DNA from: Ferruginibacter sp.
GTDB taxonomy: Bacteria; Bacteroidota; Bacteroidia; Chitinophagales; Chitinophagaceae
Length of the DNA stretch: 12,867 bases
Assembly: GCA_025357775.1 (NCBI GenBank)
Contig: JANXOQ010000031.1
Location: 1 to 12,867 of the forward strand
Direction: 5' to 3'
The position numbers and the translations under genes were made by a program. Positions 6,805-12,867 of this stretch are shown one piece after another (within the stretch, counting starts at the first letter, position 1; the number at the start of each line of letters is the position of its first letter). Under the pieces are notes generated by a model. It was given only the letters and a program-made list of their open reading frames with translations. It was not told where the DNA came from and made no database searches.

Positions 6805-7344
6805 ATGAAATTTTTAAAAATAGCACTTGCATGTTTATTGTGTGTAAATGTATCAATGGCTCAATCTTTTACGGTTACTGATGAAGGAAGCAGAGCACAT
6901 TTTGTTATAAAAAACTTTGGAATAAAAGTAGCTGGAGATTTTACAGGTGTGAAAGGTAAAATTGTATTTAATCCTGCATCTTTAGCCAATGCTAGATTTA
7001 ATGTATCGGTAGATGCAAAAACTATTGATACTGATAACGGCAGTAGAGATGGACATTTAAGAAAAGAAGAATATTTTGCTGTAGATAAATTTACGACATT
7101 AAATTTTGTTAGTACAATAGTTACAGAAAGTAGCACCACTGGTCGTTTTTATATGGTAGGAAACTTGACAATAAAAGGCATAACCAAAACTGTAGAGTTT
7201 GGGTTTAGTGCTTCACCTATTGCAACTGGGTATTTATTTAATGGAGTATTTGAAATAAATAGAAGAGATTTTGCAGTAGGGGGCAACAGTAATATATTGG
7301 CTGATAAGTTAAAAATAACTTTAGATATAAACGCAAAAAAATAA
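6805..7344 (+). CDS. YceI family lipid-binding periplasmic protein
   Basis: YceI proteins are periplasmic, lipocalin-like barrels; characterised members bind isoprenoid or polyprenyl chains. This 179-aa copy starts at ATG 6805. The same frame stays open further 5', but the upstream part overlaps the barrel gene, is not conserved-looking and lacks a signal sequence, whereas residues 1-20 from ATG 6805 (MKFLKIALACLLCVNVSMAQ) form a signal peptide. Family motifs include VIKNFGIKVAGDFTGVKGKI (34-53), FNVSVDAKTIDTDNGSRDGHLR (65-86, containing the conserved RDxHLR followed by EYF), and GNLTIKGITKTVEF (119-132), with a final ADKLKITLDI strand. It follows the barrel gene by 19 bp and is probably cotranscribed. 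A weak AT-only inverted repeat (7338-7355) overlaps the stop. The particular ligand and role are unknown. Confidence 0.9.
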   Translation: MKFLKIALACLLCVNVSMAQSFTVTDEGSRAHFVIKNFGIKVAGDFTGVKGKIVFNPASLANARFNVSVDAKTIDTDNGSRDGHLRKEEYFAVDKFTTLNFVSTIVTESSTTGRFYMVGNLTIKGITKTVEFGFSASPIATGYLFNGVFEINRRDFAVGGNSNILADKLKITLDINAKK

Positions 7345-7440
7345 TTTATTATTTTAAATGAATGAAATTATTACCAATTTTTAGCTCTTTACATTCATCT
7401 AATATTTTACCAAAAGCTAGTAACTATTATTTTATAAACT

Positions 7441-7671
7441 ATGCATTTACAACAAAAAATAGAACCCATTTTATTGCAATTGGTTAGTATTTTACAAAAA
7501 TTAATTGATGAGTAAGATACTCAAAAATGTAGCCAACTTAATGGAAGTAGTATTGGCGGACATAAAAGACATGTGATAAACATTTTTCAATGTTTATTAG
7601 ACGGCTATGAAACAGGCACTGTAAATTATGAATTAAGAAAAAGAGATATAGATAAGTTCAAGGAATTTTAA
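7441..7671 (+). pseudogene. Truncated, nonsense-interrupted DinB-family fragment
   Basis: From ATG 7441 a frame encodes MHLQQKIEPILLQLVSILQK and LIDE, hits TAA at 7513-7515, and continues in the same frame as DTQKCSQLNGSSIGGHKRH, VINIFQCLLDGYETGTVNY, ELRKRDI until TAA 7669-7671. This matches the N-terminal half of Bacteroidota DinB/YfiT-like four-helix-bundle proteins, where the text around the stop usually reads DEQYTQ; CAA to TAA is a single base change. The conserved metal-ligand His of G-x-H-x-RH is retained. Intact relatives are about 150-170 residues, so the C-terminal helices, including later His ligands, are absent. The 96 bases before the ATG show nothing recognisable. It sits between the YceI gene and the convergent DUF2279 gene. 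A programmed readthrough is possible but unlikely given the missing C-terminus. Confidence 0.75.
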
Positions 7672-7677
7672 TTATTT

Positions 7678-8703
7678 CTAAAAATGAAACCAATTAAAAT
7701 TAAATCCATTTTTTGAATATTCTAAAGAAGGCATTGGAAATTTAAAAACATTTAATACGTTTAATAACATTTTTACACCACGTTTTTTTGTTTTTATTTT
7801 TGTTAAATCTATATCAGGAGATAGATACCATTGGCGATAGCGTTGTATATCAGGCCTATTAAAAGTTACATTCCCTAGTTTATTTTCTGCATAGTTATCT
7901 CTTGCACCAAACATACCTTCCGCTCCTGTACCTACTGCTACATTTAGCCAAAGAGGTATTTTACTTTTAGGAAAAAATGATTTTAGGTTTGCACTTAGCC
8001 AATATGTTTGTCCATTATAATCTTTTAGAAACCGCTCTGGCTCGCTTTTTCCAAATATTTCTGTGCTGCGTTTATTTAAACTTTGGTCATTGTAGCTCCG
8101 TTTATGAAAAGAAAATTTAAACTGAATCCTTTGTTCATCCCATGCTATTTCTTGTACTGTAAATATTCCACTCCCTATAATATTTGCTCCAAAATCTCCC
8201 CAGCTCCAACCCCAATCTGCACTAAAGCCATCTAGTGTTTCTATAATTGTTTGAAAAACGGCGCCACTTAAACCGCCTAATAAAATTCTTTTTTTTCTTG
8301 ATATACCTGTCCACCGCCATACCTCGTAGCTGGCCTTGCTTTCAGCATATGCACTTAATGCATGTCCTATTTTATCTATTTGCAACCACTCCCCATTATC
8401 ATTAAAACTGTGCATTTTACTTTTTGCAAAACCACTATACCATGCAGAGCTAAGCCCATACATTATAGCACCATAGCCCACCACATTTGCTATTGCTACT
8501 GCTTTTACTCTTTTTTTATTATATGGATATTGTAGAGCATTTGAATTAGATTTAATACTAACCAATTTCCCTTGCAGTTTAATACCAATACCCGTATCTA
8601 TATTCTTTTTTATTTCAATTGAATCTTGAGCAAAGATTTTAATACATAAAAATATGCTTAAAAAAAAGATGAATAAAGATTTACAAGATGAAGTGGGTGA
8701 CAT
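7678..8703 (-). CDS. DUF2279 (YfiM-like) exported envelope protein
   Basis: This 341-aa protein carries a signal peptide (about residues 8-25, ending IKIFAQ) and a DUF2279/YfiM-like domain, whose biochemical role is unknown. Family-like features are a helix VKAVAIANVVGYGAIMYGL (66-84), WLQIDKIGHALSAYAES (106-122) with the conserved D-K-x-GH, then GGLSGAVFQTIIETLDGFSA (143-162) and WGWSWGDFGANIIGSG (164-179), rich in conserved Trp, Glu and Asp. The C-terminal third (QTYWLSANLKSFFP, PLWLNVAVGTGAEGMFG, terminal FNFNWFHF) has alternating strands ending in Phe, suggesting association with or insertion in the outer membrane. Start ATG 8703 follows a minus-strand TATTTTTG -7 box at 8750-8743. It is divergent from the phospho-sugar mutase and convergent with the DinB fragment, whose end is 6 bp away. 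Confidence 0.82.
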   Translation of the reverse strand: MSPTSSCKSLFIFFLSIFLCIKIFAQDSIEIKKNIDTGIGIKLQGKLVSIKSNSNALQYPYNKKRVKAVAIANVVGYGAIMYGLSSAWYSGFAKSKMHSFNDNGEWLQIDKIGHALSAYAESKASYEVWRWTGISRKKRILLGGLSGAVFQTIIETLDGFSADWGWSWGDFGANIIGSGIFTVQEIAWDEQRIQFKFSFHKRSYNDQSLNKRSTEIFGKSEPERFLKDYNGQTYWLSANLKSFFPKSKIPLWLNVAVGTGAEGMFGARDNYAENKLGNVTFNRPDIQRYRQWYLSPDIDLTKIKTKKRGVKMLLNVLNVFKFPMPSLEYSKNGFNFNWFHF

Positions 8704-8742
8704 AACGATGTTTGTTAGCTATTGAATGCTTGTTATAAAAAA

Positions 8743-8750
8743 CAAAAATA
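8743..8750 (-). promoter_or_regulatory. Candidate -7 promoter box for the DUF2279 gene
   Basis: TATTTTTG on the minus strand matches the Bacteroidota -7 consensus TAnnTTTG exactly and lies 39 bases before ATG 8703. No good -33 TTTG is seen (TTTC near 8770-8767 is the nearest), and the AT-rich setting raises the odds of a chance match. Confidence 0.4.
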
Positions 8751-8779
8751 TGTGTAATATTATAATGAAATACGATTAT

Positions 8780-8787
8780 TATATTTG
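8780..8787 (+). promoter_or_regulatory. Candidate -7 promoter box for the phospho-sugar mutase gene
   Basis: TATATTTG is an exact TAnnTTTG match. It predicts transcription starting near 8793-8796, 14-17 bases before ATG 8810, and downstream of an earlier in-frame start at 8726. It therefore supports ATG 8810 as the true start. A -33 element at normal spacing is not obvious. Confidence 0.45.
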
Positions 8788-8809
8788 TAAAGTTCTTAAA
8801 ACTAAAACA

Positions 8810-10531
8810 ATGCAAGAAATTATAACACAAAATGTGGAAAAATGGCTCAAGGGAAATTATGACGAAGCCACTAAAGAAGGAATAAAAAAATTACAAATGG
8901 AGGATGCAGATGGATTGGCTGATGCCTTTTACCGCAACCTTGAATTTGGCACTGGTGGGCTTAGAGGCATTATGGGTATTGGTACAAATCGAATAAATAA
9001 ATACACTATTGGCATGGCTACACAAGGTTATGCCAATTATTTAAAGCAATGTTTTGGTAGTGATGTAAGAGTAGCAGTAGCGCATGATTGTAGAAACAAT
9101 AGTCGAACTTTTGCAGAAATAACAACCAATGTTTTTGCTGCAAATGGTATAAAAGTATATTTGTTTGAAAGCCTAAGACCCACGCCAGAATTGAGTTATG
9201 CTATTAGGCATTACAAATGCCAAGGTGGTGTAGTATGTACTGCAAGCCATAACCCTAAGGAATACAATGGTTACAAAGCTTATTGGGATGATGGTGCACA
9301 AATGGTGCCACCGCATGATAAAAACGTAATTGTAGAAGTAGAAAAAATAGCTACTGTAGATGATGTGAAATGGAGCGGCGGGGAAGAAAATATTACCATA
9401 ATTGGTAAGGAAACTGATGCAGCTTATTTGGAAATGGTAAAGGGTTTGAGTATTTATCCTGATGTATGTGCAGCGCAACATGATTTAAAAATTGTATATA
9501 CACCAATACATGGCTCTGGTATTATGCTTGTGCCCGATGCACTAAAAATGTTTGGTTTTGATAATGTGCATATCGTTCAAGAGCAGGCTACGCCTGATGG
9601 TAATTTTCCTACTGTAAATTACCCTAACCCAGAAGAGCAAGAAACCATGAGCATGGGACTAGCTCTTGCAAAAAAGTTGGATGCAGATATTCTATTGGGT
9701 ACAGATCCTGATGCAGATAGAGTAGGTATTGGCGTAAAAAATGATAAAGGAGAATGGATTTTGATGAATGGAAACCAAACGGCTTTGCTTGCATTTAATT
9801 ATATAATAGAAGCTAGAAAAGCAAAGGGAATAGCACAGCCAAATGATATGGTGGTAAAAACAATTGTAACCACCGATATGATTGATGCCATAGCCAAACG
9901 CAATGGGGTAAGCTGTTACAACGTACTTACAGGTTTTAAATGGATAGCATCACTCATTAAAGAAAAAGAAGGCAAGGAGAATTATATTGTTGGTGGTGAG
10001 GAAAGTTTTGGTTTAATGATAGGTGATAAAATAAGAGATAAAGATGCGGTGAGTGCGGTAGCATTAATTTGTGAAATGGCGGCGTCTGAAAAAAATAAAG
10101 GACGTTCTTTATTTGAGAAATTGATAGACTTGTATGTGGAGTATGGTTTTTACAAAGAGCATTTGGTAAGCATTACTAAAAAAGGTATGAATGGTGTGGC
10201 AGATATTGCTGCTATGATGGAAAGGTATAGAAATTACCCACCACTACTATTAAATGGAATAGCTGTAAAAAATTTGATAGATTATGAATTGCAAAAAGGG
10301 AAGAATTTGCAAACAGGGGAGGAGTGGACAATTAATTTACCAAAAAGTAATGTGCTACAATTTGAACTTGTAGATGGTACAAAAATATCTGCAAGGCCAA
10401 GTGGTACAGAACCTAAAATTAAATTTTATTTTAGTGTAAATGAGCCATTAAAAGATGGTACAAAATTTTATGAAACGGAAAAAGTATTGGATGATAAAAT
10501 AGCAGTCATAATTAAGGAAATGGGATTGTAA
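8810..10531 (+). CDS. Phospho-sugar mutase (phosphoglucomutase/phosphomannomutase family)
   Basis: This alpha-D-phosphohexomutase interconverts 1- and 6-phosphorylated hexoses (glucose and/or mannose) through a phosphoserine enzyme, feeding glycogen and envelope sugar nucleotides. From ATG 8810 it is 573 aa, close to PgcA-type relatives. Visible sites: FGTGGLRGIMG (46-56), phosphoserine S146 in TASHNP (144-149), Mg loop GTDPDADR (297-304), sugar-specificity loop GGEESFG (395-401) and the phosphate-binding RPSGTEPKIK (529-538). ATG 8810 is preferred over the in-frame ATG 8726 because MQEIITQNVEKWL is the family-like beginning, the extra 28 residues look unrelated, and a -7 box at 8780-8787 would start the transcript after 8726. 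A strong intrinsic terminator follows. Substrate preference is not resolved by sequence. Confidence 0.95.
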   Translation: MQEIITQNVEKWLKGNYDEATKEGIKKLQMEDADGLADAFYRNLEFGTGGLRGIMGIGTNRINKYTIGMATQGYANYLKQCFGSDVRVAVAHDCRNNSRTFAEITTNVFAANGIKVYLFESLRPTPELSYAIRHYKCQGGVVCTASHNPKEYNGYKAYWDDGAQMVPPHDKNVIVEVEKIATVDDVKWSGGEENITIIGKETDAAYLEMVKGLSIYPDVCAAQHDLKIVYTPIHGSGIMLVPDALKMFGFDNVHIVQEQATPDGNFPTVNYPNPEEQETMSMGLALAKKLDADILLGTDPDADRVGIGVKNDKGEWILMNGNQTALLAFNYIIEARKAKGIAQPNDMVVKTIVTTDMIDAIAKRNGVSCYNVLTGFKWIASLIKEKEGKENYIVGGEESFGLMIGDKIRDKDAVSAVALICEMAASEKNKGRSLFEKLIDLYVEYGFYKEHLVSITKKGMNGVADIAAMMERYRNYPPLLLNGIAVKNLIDYELQKGKNLQTGEEWTINLPKSNVLQFELVDGTKISARPSGTEPKIKFYFSVNEPLKDGTKFYETEKVLDDKIAVIIKEMGL

Positions 10532-10550
10532 AAATAAGAAACTTAATTTT

Positions 10551-10582
10551 AAAATGCTTCGATATTATTCGAAGCATTTTTT
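10551..10582 (+). terminator. Intrinsic terminator after the phospho-sugar mutase gene
   Basis: A perfect 12-bp stem (10551-10562 pairing with 10569-10580) encloses a 6-base loop, TATTAT. The 3' arm ends in a run of T (10577-10582) and the hairpin starts 20 bases after the mutase stop. A-tract, GC-containing stem and T-run fit a rho-independent terminator, and it could also act in the reverse direction. The pcm start codon follows only 18 bases later, so pcm either has its own compact promoter overlapping this element (TATCTTAC at 10582-10589 is a weak -7 resemblance) or depends on readthrough. Confidence 0.85.
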
Positions 10583-10599
10583 ATCTTACAACCTCAAAT

Positions 10600-11259
10600 A
10601 TGAAACTATACGACGATACTTACCGGCACAAAGGGCTACGAAAAAAGTTACTAGATGTACTTAGAGAAAAAGGCATTACAGATGAAAATGTATTGAATGC
10701 TATGAACAATATTCCACGCCATTTTTTTATGGATAGTGCATTGGATAATATTGCCTACGAAGACAGGGCATTTCCAATTTCTGATGGGCAAACAATTTCG
10801 CAACCATATACTGTGGCCTATCAAACACAACTACTACAAGTAAAACCAAACGAAAAAATTTTAGAAATAGGTACAGGAAGTATTTACCAAGCTACAATGC
10901 TGGCAGAGCTTGGTGCAAAGGTTTTTACCATTGAGCGTCAAAAAAATCTGTTTGACAAAACAAAAAATTATATTTTCAAAAGTAAATATACAAACCTTAA
11001 GTTTTTTTATGGAGATGGTTTTGAAGGCTTACCAACTTATGGTCCCTTCGATAAAATTATTATTACTGCCGCTGCACCTTTTATACCACCTAAGCTAATA
11101 CAACAATTAAAAACGGGCGGATATATGGTAATACCTGTAAATGAAGGCGAGCACCAACGAATGAAACGTTTAACAAAAAATGATGACGGAACTTATAGCG
11201 AAGAAGTATTTGAAAATTTTAGTTTTGTGCCAATGTTGGGAGGGAAAGCAGCACCCTAA
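10600..11259 (+). CDS. pcm: Protein-L-isoaspartate O-methyltransferase, atypical SAM motif
   Basis: Pcm methylates L-isoaspartyl residues in damaged proteins using S-adenosylmethionine, starting their repair. The 219-aa protein has the expected length and order. There is an N-terminal helical region with NIPRHFFMD (37-45), the substrate/SAM loop SDGQTISQPYTVA (61-73), motif I ILEIGTGSIYQAT (87-99), an acidic end of strand 2 at TIERQ (110-114), FYGDGFEGLP (136-145), DKIIITAAAP (151-160) and GGYMVIPV (173-180). Motif I is normally GTGSGYQA; here Ile95 replaces the Gly of GSG, a glycine that lies close to bound SAM in Rossmann methyltransferases. The rest of the protein is well kept, so the change may be tolerated or may signal reduced activity. 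The stop codon lies inside an inverted repeat that begins the structured 3' region. Confidence 0.92.
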   Translation: MKLYDDTYRHKGLRKKLLDVLREKGITDENVLNAMNNIPRHFFMDSALDNIAYEDRAFPISDGQTISQPYTVAYQTQLLQVKPNEKILEIGTGSIYQATMLAELGAKVFTIERQKNLFDKTKNYIFKSKYTNLKFFYGDGFEGLPTYGPFDKIIITAAAPFIPPKLIQQLKTGGYMVIPVNEGEHQRMKRLTKNDDGTYSEEVFENFSFVPMLGGKAAP

Positions 11260-11342
11260 ATCCTCCATAGTGGGACTTTAGTTCGTAACTATTGAGGGTT
11301 GAAGGGTACAATTTTGCAACGCAAAATTATCATACAACCTTC
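11256..11342. repeat. Two adjacent hairpin elements between convergent genes; possible terminator or REP-like element
   Basis: The first inverted repeat pairs CTAAATCCTCC (11256-11266) imperfectly with GGGACTTTAG (11272-11281) and includes the pcm stop codon. The second has an outer stem GAGGGTTG (11294-11301) with CAACCTTC (11335-11342; one G-T wobble) and a perfect inner stem AATTTTGC (11310-11317) with GCAAAATT (11321-11328) around a 3-base AAC loop. There is no T-run after it on the plus strand. Placement between the ends of pcm and the MutS-like gene fits bidirectional termination, or a dispersed palindromic repeat; other copies cannot be sought in this window. From 11343 to 11454 only AT-rich sequence is seen. 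Confidence 0.45.
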
Positions 11343-11454
11343 TTTCTCCAAAATTTAAAACTCCTTACCGTTTTCTAAGCAAAAAGATTGTTTTGAAAAA
11401 TTAAAAAGGTTGATATAAACAATTGATAAATAGTAAATGGATAGTTATAAATTT

Positions 11455-12867
11455 CTAATGAATTTCCAGCCCAATCTTCTTCATCAATAAACTTGCATTC
11501 ATATTTGTACAAACACCGTTTTTTAATTTATAATCAAAAAATAATTCTTCACCTTTTGTTTGTGCATCAAAATGATTGTTAAGAATATTTTTAGGATACT
11601 TCTCCTCTAAAGCTGCAAGGGCTACATCATGCGTAGCTAATATTGCAGCAGCATTTTGTTTTATTAGTTGGCGTATCAATGCATCTGAGCCTGTGTGGCG
11701 GTCTAGTGAGTTGGTGCCACGCAATATTTCATCAAGCAAAACAAATACTTTTTCACCTGCATTTATTTTTTCAATAACGGTTTTTAGTTTCTTTAATTCT
11801 GCATAAAAAGTGCTGGTACTTTCTTCTAAGTTATCGGCAATACGCATGCTGCTGAGCAGTTGTACTGGCGATATTTCAAACAGGCTTGCACATGTAGGAG
11901 CGCCTGCCATCGTAAGCACTACATTTATACCTATACTACGCAGGTAAGTACTTTTGCCAGCCATATTGCTACCTGTTACTAGCATTATTTCTCCTGCGCT
12001 ATTTATATTTATAAAATTATTTACTCGTTTATTTTTATTTATTAGTGGGTGCCCTAATTCTTTTGCATTAATGTAAAAATGCTTCTCATGCAATGTAGGA
12101 AAGCACCACTCTGGGTTATTAAAATGTACATTGGCAAAACTATTTAGTGCTTCAAAAGTTGCAAGGGTATCAAACCAATGTTGCACATCTTCGTCATTTT
12201 CTTTTTTCCATTTTTCTAAAGCCAATGCTTGTTGTAAATTCCATTGTAAAAAAATATTTAGTGGAATAGAAATTACAATATTATACCGCAAATCCAATCT
12301 ATCTAAAATCTTTTTTAAGCGTTTTATTTTTTCGGATGCATCTATATTTTTTGTTTTTAAATTTGTTTGTAGTTTTTGTAAAAACGGAGTACTAAATTCT
12401 TGATTTTCAATAGCAGCAATACTTTGAGAAAGAATATTTAAATCATTTACCATATTAGATAATTGATTATGCAGCGGTGCTATTACTTTGTTTATTTGAA
12501 ATGCAACTGCAGAAAAAATAAACAATGCTCCATACCAAGTACCTTCTTTTATTACATCAAAAATATAGCATGCAGTAATGCTAAGTATAATTGCGGGTAA
12601 TAAGTAGCGTAGCCATTGCCAATGCTTAAATTGAATAAATAAATTTGGATCTTTTAGCCAATTTACAATTTGCAATAAGGTACTTTTTTTAATGCTGCTA
12701 TCTTTTCCTAATGCTTGTAAATTTTGCCTCCATGCTGGTATTTTTTTTAACTCTTTTATTGCAGTTTGTCTTTCTATAATTGTATTTTTTTCGGTAGGGT
12801 TAAGCAACCAATTGGCTAGTTTTTCCCCTCCAAGTTCTGATGTTGTTCTATTTAAAAATTGGTATAA
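11455..12867 (-). CDS. Membrane-anchored MutS-like ATPase, 5' end beyond window
   Basis: The frame is open to the right edge with no stop, giving 470 visible C-terminal residues; a TTG at 12807 is in frame but need not be the start, since the 20 residues before it (including SELGGEKLANW) continue the conserved MutS core. Two hydrophobic segments at about residues 88-105 and 111-127 of the visible part suggest a membrane hairpin. The C-terminal MutS ATPase domain is complete: Walker A TGSNMAGKSTYL (298-309), DNLEESTSTFYAELKKL (345-361) with the ST-x-x-x-E signature, Walker B VFVLLDEILRGTNS (374-387) and the ATHD switch (411-414). No mismatch-recognition domain is visible. Such proteins in Bacteroidota are usually annotated MutS-related; whether they act in mismatch repair is unknown. 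The gene converges on pcm. Confidence 0.9.
   Translation of the reverse strand, partial: LYQFLNRTTSELGGEKLANWLLNPTEKNTIIERQTAIKELKKIPAWRQNLQALGKDSSIKKSTLLQIVNWLKDPNLFIQFKHWQWLRYLLPAIILSITACYIFDVIKEGTWYGALFIFSAVAFQINKVIAPLHNQLSNMVNDLNILSQSIAAIENQEFSTPFLQKLQTNLKTKNIDASEKIKRLKKILDRLDLRYNIVISIPLNIFLQWNLQQALALEKWKKENDEDVQHWFDTLATFEALNSFANVHFNNPEWCFPTLHEKHFYINAKELGHPLINKNKRVNNFININSAGEIMLVTGSNMAGKSTYLRSIGINVVLTMAGAPTCASLFEISPVQLLSSMRIADNLEESTSTFYAELKKLKTVIEKINAGEKVFVLLDEILRGTNSLDRHTGSDALIRQLIKQNAAAILATHDVALAALEEKYPKNILNNHFDAQTKGEELFFDYKLKNGVCTNMNASLLMKKIGLEIH

Noticed and set aside
8726..8809. A 28-codon N-terminal extension of the phospho-sugar mutase from ATG 8726.
   Set aside because: The extra residues are unlike the family N-terminus, and a TAnnTTTG -7 box at 8780-8787 lies inside this stretch.
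11576..12403. Plus-strand open frames (11576-11806 and 12131-12403) opposite the MutS-like gene.
   Set aside because: Antisense to a gene with intact Walker A, Walker B and signature motifs; composition matches the reverse complement of that gene.

Overview
The window looks like chromosomal DNA from a low-GC member of the Bacteroidota, plausibly Chitinophagaceae-like. This is inferred from several signs. The DNA is very AT-rich and start codons lack Shine-Dalgarno sequences but have A-rich leaders. Some promoters carry TAnnTTTG -7 boxes. Secreted proteins have short signal peptides ending in ..AQ. The gene set fits too: a membrane-anchored MutS-like ATPase, a DUF2279 protein, YceI, and remnants of YkuD_2 and DinB genes. 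No tRNA, rRNA, CRISPR array, phage gene or obvious defence system was seen.

Layout. Positions 1-124 hold the 3' end of an IS1595 (ISXO2-like) transposase, followed by a weak minus-strand coding remnant (215-355). A minus-strand run follows: yraN (UPF0102 nuclease-like), rnhA (RNase HI), a small Cys-rich protein, then a 542-aa biotin-dependent acyl-CoA carboxylase carboxyltransferase subunit. Next is a minus-strand pair, dapA and a 1-nt-overlapping secreted esterase-like protein that has lost its catalytic residues. Upstream of dapA, positions 5276-6059 are not empty: they contain a decayed L,D-transpeptidase whose catalytic Cys codon is now Tyr. On the plus strand, an outer-membrane beta-barrel protein and a YceI-family protein form a pair (6060-7344). 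A broken N-terminal DinB-family fragment follows (7441-7671). A DUF2279 envelope protein (minus) and a phospho-sugar mutase (plus) diverge from a short intergenic region with a TAnnTTTG box in each direction. After a clear intrinsic terminator comes pcm, then a structured convergent intergenic region, then a MutS-like membrane ATPase that runs off the right edge.

How the genes work together. This is mainly a housekeeping region: lysine and cell-wall precursor synthesis (dapA), sugar-phosphate interconversion, protein repair (pcm), nucleic-acid maintenance (rnhA, yraN, MutS-like) and envelope proteins. Apart from likely pairs (yraN/rnhA/Cys-rich, dapA/esterase-like, barrel/YceI), the genes do not form one pathway. 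The most notable signal is gene decay. Three reading frames that conventional ORF calling misses are recognisable or likely pseudogenes, one of them near an IS end. I found no convincing new multi-gene system.
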